DNA of 64,000 bases, taken from the NCBI RefSeq assembly GCF_901933205.1, contig NC_044600.1:682001-746000 (forward strand), given 5' to 3'. Positions 26,964 through 37,700 of the stretch are shown here, piece by piece (the stretch's first letter is position 1; each line of letters starts with the position of its first letter). The notes below the pieces were generated by a model. It saw only the letters and a list, made by a program, of their open reading frames with translations. It had not been told where the DNA came from and ran no database searches. The position numbers and the translations under genes were made by a program. Source of the stretch: Camarhynchus parvulus. Its lineage: Eukaryota > Chordata > Aves > Passeriformes > Thraupidae.

Positions 26964-28577
26964 TGTAGAACTAGCTTGTTTGCTCTTGGTTAAGGAAAGA
27001 TTTCTTACCACATCTGTCTACAGGGCAAGGGCAAATTGCTTCAGGTTTGGAATGAGGATTTTTCACTTAAAAGAGTGCATTTGGAGACAAGGGAGATTAT
27101 GAACAATCCTTTAACAAGATCTCAGGCCATCAGACTGTTTAACATTATTGATCAACGCAGGCAGAGCACATTTTTAAAAAAAATCTATCAGATTTAAATG
27201 GAAATAGATTTCTGGTTGTGACTGCTCACAGGTTTCATTTCCCTTGGCAGCAGAGCTCCCCTGAAGGAGGGCAGCCCCCTGGTCAGAGGGGGTGCCCCTG
27301 CCAGCCCAGCAAAGGTGTGGGATGCTCCAGGGCCAAGGAAAAAGGGATATCTCAATAAAAAACCACATCACACCAGAAGGGACACCTCCCAACAGCTCAT
27401 GGCCACAGCAAACCATTCAACAGGGAGGAACATCACCTGGGTGTTATTTTATACACTCTTCTCTGAGAACATTGAACACCAAGTCAGAATAGATCCAGAT
27501 CTGATCCATGTCACCCACCCAGACAACAAAGCTTTCATCTCCAAAGGGATCACAGTTCTCAGGATTTGTTTGCAAAATAAATAAAAAGAAGCACTTTGCT
27601 TTCAAACTAGTGCCCCAGAAGTTGACAGCAATAGTAGTACACAATAGAAATTATTTGTATTAATAGCTGTGCTTATTCTAATGATGTTGGCATTCTCTGT
27701 GAAGATTAATTGGCAATAATGTTGCAAAAACTATTGCATGAGAACTATGCAACATAAACCTAAAATAATTTGACGGACCTAAGTTCTAAAGTAAAATATT
27801 TACAGTAATGAGATTCTAATTATCTTTTGTTATGGCAGCCATTCTCCCCACTCCTCTTTGCTGATAGGAGATGTATTGTTTCAGCATTTTAGCCCCATTT
27901 ATTTTCTCACATTTGCATTTCCACATGCACAGAGAATGAGAGGCGATCATTACCTTCTTCACTTTGCATTCAATTTACATCAACAGCACATTACCTCATC
28001 CTAACTAATTTATCAAGCACAGAAATTTGATAACAAAAGCTACTGTCAGTGATGAATAAAGATCGTTTCAAATGGAGCAAGAAGAAACAAGATGAATTAT
28101 AGGTTTCAGGACTTTTTGTTTGCTCAAGAACAGGAAGATAAAGGATTTTTTTCCACCTAGACAAGAGGGATCTCACAAGGCTGCAACTCATATTCAGCAT
28201 CTCCTCTTCACCTGCTGGGTGTGTGATGCCCACAGAGGCAACCCCAAATCCATGAGCCATAAATGTCTGCGCTCTGTGCCTCACAAAGGAATGTTCCTCA
28301 TTTTCTGGACTAAGTGAACAGAGTTTATGGGTCATAAGCTCGAGGAGAAGCTCTTCCAAACACCCAGGGGCTGCTGTGGCCACAGAGCCGTGAGTGGTGC
28401 TGCAGCCTGGAGAGAGCAGCACGTCCAGAGGGCACAGCCCTGTTCCTGCCCCTGTCCCAGCCAGGCTGTGAGCCCCCCGTGCCAGGAGCACAGCCTGCCC
28501 TGGGGTGGCAGAGCAGAGCTGCCTGTGCTGGGCACGGGGACATGTGGCCACCTTAACCCCAGGGCTGCCCAGAGCAG

Positions 28578-28611
28578 TAAATCAACAACTCCTGCCCTTT
28601 GAACCGTTGAC
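28578..28611 (+). promoter_or_regulatory. F9 proximal promoter: FOXA-like and HNF4-like motifs
   Basis: TAAATCAACA at 28578-28587 fits a forkhead/FOXA site. On the opposite strand, GGTTCAAAGGGCA at 28593-28605 is a DR1 arrangement (two half-sites one base apart) typical of HNF4. The block ends about 50 bp before the start codon and resembles, in order and spacing, the human F9 promoter segment hit by haemophilia B Leyden mutations, as I remember it. No TATA box is visible, as in human F9. The first bases of the mRNA should lie between this block and 28660. Confidence 0.6.
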
Positions 28612-28659
28612 CGAGCTCAGCCCTGCTCGCGCTGTCAGCGAGCCTGGCCAGGGGAGAAG

Positions 28660-28726
28660 ATGGCAAAGGGCCCCCTCACGCTCTCCTTATGTCTGCTGGG
28701 AGCTTGGCTGGCTGCTGGAAACACAG
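28660..28726 (+). CDS. F9: F9 exon 1: start codon and signal peptide
   Basis: ATG follows GGGGAGAAG, with A three bases upstream. It encodes 22 residues with the hydrophobic core [14 protein letters not shown], then one base of the next codon. The donor is ACACAG/GTGAGT. Human factor IX has a longer N-terminus that includes extra in-frame Met codons. Here no upstream in-frame ATG is evident close by, so this start is preferred. Confidence 0.93.
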
Positions 28727-31700
28727 GTGAGTGCATCTCAAAGAGAGCAACCCCTTCACCTTTGGGCACAGGTGTCACAGATACGGGCTAGGGACAGTTT
28801 GTCACTTGCGGTGTGACAGCTCGGGCACTGCTGGGGAGAGCAGCTCAGAGGCACTGCTGCCTTGCTCTGCTCCTCTCCAGAGCTCTGCTCTTTGCTGGGG
28901 GAATGAAATAATGGCTTCTGTGCTGATTTTATACGGCATGTGTCACAGGGATTAATATTCAGAATGGATTCTTCCTTAGGTTTTTGCATCTTTAAGCTTT
29001 CAGAGCTCCATTCAGCCATTTTCAAAGGCACACACAGAAGGGGAGAAAGGGAGAGCGCTGCTGGGGGAGTGACAGTCACAGCTCTTTGTGTGCCATCACT
29101 TTGTCCTGGAGAGCAAACAAGTGCTCACATCCATAAAACACTCATTGCATTTGCCACTGCCAGGGTTGTTTAAAGGCAAGCCCAGTGTGGCTTTAACAAA
29201 GGCTGTGGGATGCAGCCAGAGCTGGGGACAGGAGAGAGCAGCTGATGGATGTGGGCAATCACACACAGTAATGCAGAATGCTGATTTATCTGCAGCAGCA
29301 ACACTTCCAGCAGAGGCTGCTTCACATCCAGTGTGAGCTCTGTTTCCTGCAAGGCTGCCCTTTCTTCTTTCATTAAACATAGCTGGAAACAGGTTAAAAA
29401 AAGGCTCTTTCCGAAATGTTTGCTCAGCAGTAAAAAGTGAGCAGAACCTCATCTTTTTGCCACCACTCACCAGGTGAATCCCCTATAAAATACAGCACAG
29501 GTGTGCCCTGCCAGCACCTGCCTGGAGACCTGTGTCCCTGTCTCAGGTGGTGGTTCAGAAGCTGGTAGATGGTGTGGGGGTGCATTCTCAGGGTGAGGGT
29601 GGTTCCCAGCCCCCAGGGTACCCATGGGCAGGGATGAGGAGGAGGGAGAGGAGGAAATGGCCCCTTGCTCCCAAGGGCCAGAGCTCTGCAGGGGCAAATG
29701 GCCAGCACAGCCTCACAGGCACACAGGGCAGGACAGTCTCTGTGGCCAAACAAGACCTCACCAAGCAGCAGCACAAAAAGCCCATTATTTTCCCCTCTCA
29801 AACAGCTTATTCCAGTCTGTGCATCTGTAATGGGGGACTCTCACACCTGCTGCTTTAGGGTATTTCAAGCATCAAACTTCAGCCCTCCCAATCACCCTCT
29901 TTCCATCAGCCATTTCTATTGACTATTTTGACATTTGGCTCTGCAGATTTGATCCTTTGGACCAGAGGGGCTGAGGTGGGGCAATAAAGAAATCTCAGTC
30001 TGCAGTGGCAGTGCTGGGCTGTCTCTGGCATGGGCAATGGGGGATGCACATGTGGAAAGGGAGGACCCAGCCCTGCCCTGTCCGTTGCAGTGTTCCTGGG
30101 CAGCAGAGAGGCCAGCTCGGTGCTGCAGAGGCAGCGCAGAGCCAACTCCAACCGGCTGGAGGAGGTGATCCCTGGCAACCTGGAGAGGGAGTGCATCGAG
30201 GAGAAGTGCAGCTATGAGGAGGCCCGGGAGGTGTTTGAGAATGAAGAGAAAACGGTGAGTGCCATGATGCTCTAACCCAACTCTAACCCCAACCCTGACC
30301 TTGTTCCCTCCAGCTGGGGCACAGGGGCAGGAGGAGGGAACAGCCAGGAGAAAACCTGCAGGGCCAAGGGCAGCCTCTGGCATGGCAGGTTCTCACCTGT
30401 GCTCCGTCACTTGGGCTGGGGAGCTGCTTGAAAGGCTTCATCAGTCACCACTGGGATCTGGAGGTGGTGGTTTCCCTGCGAGTCTTTCCCTTGAGCTTTG
30501 GAGCCATCCAGGTACTGCTTCAGTCACACAACACCCAGAAATCGGAAAACAAAGGAAACTTTTTCTTTTTTCCCTTTGCAGATGCAGTTTTGGCAAACAT
30601 ACGTTGGTAAGAGCTGCTTTCTTCATGTTCTAATGCTTAATATTCCTGTCTCAGTGCATAAAGACCTGATGTGTCTGTAACAAATGTATTCCAGCATCCT
30701 GGAGCTGTAAGGGCAGAGCCATCAGAGCCCTGCACTCCAAATCCTGCAGTGCCCAGCCTGGGTCTGTCCCATTGGTACAGAAATGGCAATGAAAAAAAAA
30801 ACCAAAAAGATATCTTAGCATTTTATTTGTTCAAGCAGGGTTTTTCTGAACAAATTTGAAAAACCTCACTGAACAAAACCAGTTGAGGCAGAGTGCTGGA
30901 TCTCATTGAGCCCAGGTCATGCTCTGGGCTCCAGTTTCAGCTGTGCCACAGAGTAAAATACCACAGCAATAATTAACATCCCTTCAGCAAACAGCAAATG
31001 CTCTGTTCTCCAGCAGAGATCTCCAGATAAAGCACAGCCCTGTGCAGGCACAGCGTGAATCCCTAGAAATGCCATATTAAAGTGGAGACTCAACATGATC
31101 ATAGCAAACAGCTGTTTGCAATTCACACCCTTACTTCACTGCTTTCTCTCCACATCCACTTCTTCCTTTTCAGCCTCCATCCCCAACGACTCCTTGGTCC
31201 CTTAACAAAAATATTTCAATGCCCACTACACCATCTGAAACTAATTTTGAGGACATTTCAATAAATGAACTGTTTGGTAGATTGGCAGAGTGCCCAGAAC
31301 ATCTCACTAAAAAGCCTTAAATAATTCAGATTACTCAGTCCAGACTATAAAATAAAAACATTACATTTGCATTGTAGGACTGTCCTCTGAAAAAACAACT
31401 GATGAAACTCAGCACTGCATTTGTTTCCCTGCCACTGTAACAAATTGGCTTATCAAAAATAAGGAATGCCATCAATTCCTCTGTCATCTGGGGTGCCTGC
31501 TTTGCTGTTGAGCGTGCAGCTCTCAGGAGCTCAGCCCTGCACAGCCCCCAGCCCCAGCTGCAATCCTCACCCTGCCTCAGAGCTCCCAGAGGACTCAGAC
31601 AAGCCCAAAGCATTTTGTTCCTGTTTGCATTTTGCATTCCAGCCCTTTCCTGAAAGCCCCATGGGCTCACACACTATCCTGCCCCTTCTCAGGGCACAAA

Positions 31701-34700
31701 CCCAGCTCAGCCCTGCCCTTTCTCCATGCCTTGGCACAAACACTTCAAAGGGCACCCCCCATGGTTTAACATCCCTGATTTGCTTCTCCAAGCTGTACAT
31801 CCCCAACTTTGCAATAGGAGTGTTTTCATTAAAGCCGCAGGTTCTCAGCTGGAGCTGTGAAAATAGAAGCCCTGCCACAGGGGGAGAAATCTAGAGCAGG
31901 TAATAGTGCAGGACTGAGAAAGGAAGAGCAACAGGGAGGTTCTCAATCCTGACACCAGACAGGTCTCCACACCCCCATGGACAGGCCCAAACTTTCACAG
32001 AACAGCCTGAGTGTTCAAACAACCAGAGTAGGATACTCTGAGCACTCCTGAAGGAGCAGACCTCCTCCACTTGTCTAGTTTGGCCAAGCCACGAGGTCCT
32101 GCTGGGATGCTGCAGGAGGGTGACTGCAGAGGGGTTCTCTGAGCCGGGCAGGGTGACCCACAGGGGACAGGGGACACAGCTCCGGGGCACAGAGCCCTGC
32201 TGTGCTCCCCCCTGCTGCTGCACTCAGCTGCCAGGCCCTGGCTGTTCCCAGCGCAGGGAGGAGCTGTGCTGGCCCTGGCAGGGCTGTGGTGGGTGTTAGC
32301 CCTGTGTTTGCTGACTCTGCTGTGCTCTCTCCAAGATGGGGATCAGTGCAAACCCAACCCGTGCAAAAACGGAGCCATTTGCAAGGACCAGATCAACTCC
32401 TACGTGTGCTGGTGCCCAGCTGGCTATGAAGGCAAGAACTGTGAGATAGGTACGTGTGGGGCTGCTCTGCTGGAACCCCTGGGATCAGCAGGGTCACCCT
32501 CTGGGGCTGGCTGACACCCACCCTGCTGTGCTGGGAGGCAGGGAGGTGTGAATGCAGCCTGCTGGCCCTGGGATGGCAGGGGGACAGCCTGGGGACGTGC
32601 CTGGGGATGGCAGGGGCTGGGCATGGCAGGGGGACATGCCTGGGGACAGCAGGGGCTGTCTCTGGTCCTGGCCAGCCCCCCTCTGCTGGGCACCTGCTCT
32701 TAGGCAGGGCTCAGTGGAGACTCAGGCTCAAGGTCTCCTGTCCAGCTGTGGCTGCCAGGGCAAATGTTGACACAGAGCCCTTCCTTTGTGTCCCAGAAGC
32801 ACAAACCTGCCTGGGACTGCTCAGTCAGGGACAGCCTGCTCACCTGCTGAGAGCAGAGTTCCCCACAGACCCCATGGAACCCCCACTCTCCCACAGACCC
32901 CATGGAACCCCCACTCTCCCACTCCCCTTCCTCGTGCCAGGCTGAGCAGCAGGTGCTGGGCAGAGCAGGACTATCCTGACTTCCCCTCAATGGCACTCTG
33001 CTTAATTCATAATTACAATTACCAGCAGCAACCTTGATTCTGGAGGCAAATAAAAGGCAAATATTTTCCTGATGGGTTGAGGAGTTTATGAAAACCAAAC
33101 AGCTGATAATTTAAGCAAGAGGGATATTCAGCTCTTATAGTATAATCAGGGGCTGTACAGCTCACATAATGTGCTAGACTCACTGCACTAATAAAAGATT
33201 CTCTTTCTAGTTGTATTTCTGCTCTGGCAAGAGAGGAGTGTACGTTAAAAAGAGCATTTCAAAGTTGCATCAAATTTAAACAGTCTCATTGCAGATTTCT
33301 TGGGGAAGTGAGGAGCAAAAATAGAGCTGGAAGTGAGGCGTGAAGAAGAGCTCTGTAAAAATAGTAAATGATGGCATTAAAATGGCTACAGGAAGGGAGG
33401 TGTCCTTGAGGAAGTAGGAGTGGAGTTAATCTGCTGTGAAGTTATTTGAAAACTCCCTGGGAATTGCAAGGGCCTCTGCAGGTTTGTGGTTCCCCAGCTC
33501 CAAGGTGCTGCTGCCAGAGGAGTGAGGCTGGGCTGGGTGCAGGGGATGGAAACCTGGCTCTGCCTCGGGCTGGGGCTGTTCCATCACCCATCCACCCATC
33601 CTGCTGGAAGGGCTCCTCCAGGCCGGGCTGGGGCAGGGTTTGCTCCAGTCTATGCAGGCTGTTCCAGTCTATACAGGGTTTGCTCCAGTCTATGCAGGCT
33701 GCTCCAGTCTATACAGGGTTTGCTCCAGTCTATGCAGGCTGCTCCAGTCTATACAGGCTGTTCCAGTCTATACAGGGTTTGCTCCAGTCTATGCAGGCTG
33801 CTCCAGTCTATGCAGGCTGCGCTCCAGTCTATGCAGGCTGCTCCAGTCTATGCAGGCTGCTCCAGTCTATGCAGGGTTTGCTCCAGTCTATACAGGGTTT
33901 GCTCCAGTCTATGCAGGCTGTTCCAGTCTATACAGGGTTTGCTCCAGTCTATGCAGGCTGCTCCAGTCTATACAGGCTGTTCCAGTCTATACAGGGTTTG
34001 CTCCAGTCTATACAGGCTGCTCCAGTCTATACAGGGTGTTCCAGTCTATGCAGGCTGTTCCAGTCTATACAGGGTTTGCTCCAGTCTATGCAGGCTGTTC
34101 CAGTCTATACAGGGTTTGCTCCAGTCTATGCAGGCTGCTCCAGTCTATACAGGGTTTGCTCCAGTCTATGCAGGCTGTTCCAGTCTATACAGGGTTTGCT
34201 CCAGTCTATACAGGCTGTTCCAGTCTATACAGGGTGTTCTCCCCCACTGCCAAAAGCACAAGAGTGGGGAAATCACGTGGCTTGTCACCAAATATTTGCA
34301 GGAGTCCTGTAGGGTCAGGTGCCGGATTTCAGCCAGCACACAGCTGTTGGAGGCTGTGCCAGGGCTCTGGGGGGCTCCGTGAGCTCCTCAACCTGCCCAC
34401 TGCCCTGCCCTGGGAGCACGGATGGGACTGCCCTGGGACTGCCCTGGGACTGTGAGCAGGGATGGGACTGCCCTGCCTCCCCAGCCCCCTGCAAACCACC
34501 ATCTGCTTTCCACAGTCTGGGGCAGCCACGGGGGTTACTGAGCCCAAACCCCCCAGTCTCAACAGATCTCTGACCAGCTGGGTTTCAAAAGAGCTCTCAC
34601 AGTTTCATTTTCATTTCTTTCAGACTTCACCTGTGCTATTAAAAATGGAGGCTGCAAGCACTTCTGCAGTCATCAGCCCCCACAGAAGGTTGTGTGCTCC

Positions 34701-37700
34701 TGTGCCCCTGGCTACAAACTGCATGAAGATGGAAAGTCCTGTGAACCTACAGGTGAGCTTTGAAACGGTTTTTAAGAGATTTGGGTTCAAGTTTTCAAGG
34801 CCTTGTCCTGGATTTGGTGCAGTGCTTGAGGCTGCAACTTCACAAAGGGCTAAAGAATAGCTGGTTCTCCTTGTGCTCCCCAGCTCTACCCTGCCCCTAG
34901 ACCATTACAATACCTATAAACACACTGACACGTGCAGCCCCAACCCACCACAGCACAGCAAATTAACTGGGCATGAGCATCCCAGAAGCACATCTGGAGA
35001 GAAGAGATTGAGCAGATAAATATTTTGCCACCTGAAGTCAGTTTACCATTTGATGCTATGACATTTCCAACAGCTGGCTGCAGCAGGTTTGCACACCCAA
35101 GCTGACATGCAGGCACCTGCAGCAGGTGCACACCCAAGCTGACATGCAGGCACCTGCAGCAGGTGCACACCCAAGCTGACGTGCAGGTACCTGCACAGGG
35201 CAGCTCTGTCAGTTGCCCCAGGGAGCACTGACCTCCTGAAAGGGCTGGCAGCCAGCAATCAGTCTGGGAAGGATCCTGGGCTGGGAATCCTGTGAACAGA
35301 GGATCTCATCCTGTGTTGCCCAACATGCTGTATCACTTTCACTGGATCAGAAAGGTTTACAGTTAGCAAGAAGATTGTCTTTCAGGTTGGGTGATTGTCC
35401 TTCCTGCAAAAGCTTTGTTTTGTTGGCTCTGAAACCTTCATTTCATAGGCTGAGCCTGCAGGTACCACTTTCCATCACTCAACACTTGAGTCCTGTCCCT
35501 AAAGTGAGCTGTTTAAAAATAAAGGATGAAGTCTCAGTAGGCCACACTCACATCTGATTTTACACTAATGTTTGTTTGCTCAGTGCTTCTGAGAGCTTTT
35601 CAGATGAAAGACAATGCCTGGTGCTATTTACTATTTTGACTGCCACCACCAGCAGGAATTCAGCACACGCTGCGTGGGAGAGCAATGGCAAGAGCTCGTC
35701 TGAAACGAGCCTGCCAATGAGTTCTTCACTAACAGAGGAAATACACAACTCTAGGAAGAGTTTATTAATGTTTTCCTCACCTTGGTGCCAAGCAGGATTA
35801 TCTGTACAATTGGCAGCTGTTATTTCCTGCCCTGCCCCAGCTGGCTCTTCATTGCTCTGGGGTCACTGCTCTGGAAGTGCCCAGCACAGGATTCCCACGT
35901 ATGCAGCACACATCCTGCCAAGAGCAGGCACAGCTGCCCCAGCCCATCAGGCACAGATGCTCCACACAAGCTTTTTTCACTTTTAAAGCTGCTCAGATGT
36001 CATTTTCAAAGCCCATAAACAATCAATGCTTTTGCTATGTTTCCATATCACTCACACTGGGGCTCCAATGCACAGGTACAGGGTGCCCATGCTCAGCCCA
36101 GAGCCCTGAGCTGGTCCCCAGCTGTGCTGAGGAGAGGATTTCCCTGCTCCCTCCCCTCTGGTGGCGGTAGGGTGTGACACAGCCGGCCCCGGTGTGGGCC
36201 CCGGTGTGGGCCCCGGTGTGGGCCCCGGTGTGGGCCCCGGTGTGACCGTGCTCTCCCAGTGTGACACAGCCGGCCCCGGTGTGGGCCCCGGTGTGGGCCC
36301 CGGTGTGGGCCCCGGTGTGACCGTTCTCTCCCAGTGCCGTTTCCCTGCGGGAGGATCACGGCTCCCGAGGCCAAGAGGAAGCTGACCCGCTCCATGAACA
36401 CCTTTGAGCACTGGAACAGCACGGGCGAGGAGCCCGAGGCCGAGGAGGGCCCCGAGGAGGGCCCCGAGGAGGGCCAGGACAACGCCACGGAGAGCAGCAC
36501 CGCAGCCCCCTCGAGGATCACCCCCGTGCTCAGGACGGGCACGCGCGTCGTCGGCGGCTCGGACAGCATGAAGGGAGAGGTGCCCTGGCAGGTACCAACC
36601 TTTGCAAACCTTCTGGGACCCCAGCACAGAGCATCCTGCCTCTACACACCCAGAGCCTGTCTCTCAGCTTAGCCTGGCAATAGCCTCAGGCCCAACAGGA
36701 GCGCAGCTTCTTTTCACACACACTTCTATGCCAGAGCAGCAAAACTTGCCTGCATGGGGCTCTCCTCTGGCAAAGAAAGCCACAAGTCAGAGTCACAGCA
36801 GCTTTACCCAGTGGGGCAAAAAGGGTCGAGCTACACCGACAGATTGCCCAGTAGTCCACGAATGTGCCAAAAGCTAGCGGAAGGCTGAGGGAAGGGAGTT
36901 TTGCAAGGGGCAATGCAATTCATTTTTTGGCTCCATCAGTTGCAGCAGATCATAGAATCACCCAACAGTTTGGGTTGGAAGGAACCTTAAAGATCAGCCA
37001 GTTCCAACCCCTGCTGTGACCAGGGCCACCTTCCACTGGTCCAGGCTCACACAAACCCCAGAGTGTGATTTGCCCTGCTCCCACAGGTTCTGCTGGTGAA
37101 CAGCCAAGGCGTGGGCTTCTGCGGTGCCACCATCATCAACGAGAAGTGGCTGGTGACAGCAGCACACTGCCTGAAGCCAGGCTACACCCACAACCTCACT
37201 GCTGTGGCAGGTGAGCACCTGGGCACGAGGGGAGGAACAGGGCACAAGGCACAGCACAGGGCACTGACCACAGCGAGGGGCAGCAGCAGGACATGAGCTG
37301 CTCTGGAGTCTGACTCGAGCTGCTGGGGGCACAGAGGCCCCAGCTGAACCTACGACACTTCACCAGCCTGGTCCTGCAGGTGCCACCACCTCTGGCAGGA
37401 GCAGTGAGCTGGGTCTGCCTTGGTCCCAGCCACAGTGTGAGCACAGATCAGCCTGGCCATGGGCGAGCTCACCTGAGCCAGAGGCTCATCCAGCCAGCTT
37501 TAAAGCCCGCTGGAAGAAGCCTTCCCCTCCCCTATATTTCTTAGCTTCAACACTTTCATCCCTGAATAACATTTTCAGGTTCCCAGCAATAGCAAGCGTC
37601 TCTAACGTAAGAAAAGCCAGCCAAAAGTCTCCCCCACGTCTGGGCTGTACAAACAGCCTGGGAGGGAGGGAGCTGCCATTCCCACTGTGCCCACAAAGCC

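Larger units (their letters stand above)
24057..28577. other. intergenic sequence upstream of F9
   Basis: Mostly AT-rich and without a recognisable gene. It contains a short GCCCAGGCAGGGCAGAGC tandem at about 24720-24783, an exact 20-bp duplication at 25531-25570 and a T tract at 26922-26963. Distal F9 control elements could lie here, but none is identifiable by eye. Confidence 0.55.
34753..36334 (+). other. F9 intron 5
   Basis: 1582 bp, phase 1. It contains a 37-bp tandem of about three copies at 35080-35194 (core GCACACCCAAGCTGACATGC) and the 12-bp array at 36180-36330 that ends at the exon 6 acceptor. The rest is unique sequence with no exon. Confidence 0.85.

Noticed and set aside
27991..28551. 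186-codon minus-strand frame ending just before the F9 promoter
   Set aside because: Considered as a divergent gene; no domain, no convincing start context and low-complexity stretches. Not supported.
1..28577. Possible 5' exons of FGF13, the expected left neighbour
   Set aside because: None of the known alternative first-exon peptides of FGF13 that I remember appears in any frame.
33446..34455. Three overlapping + frames of 271-298 codons
   Set aside because: They lie in F9 intron 4 and are produced by the minisatellite.
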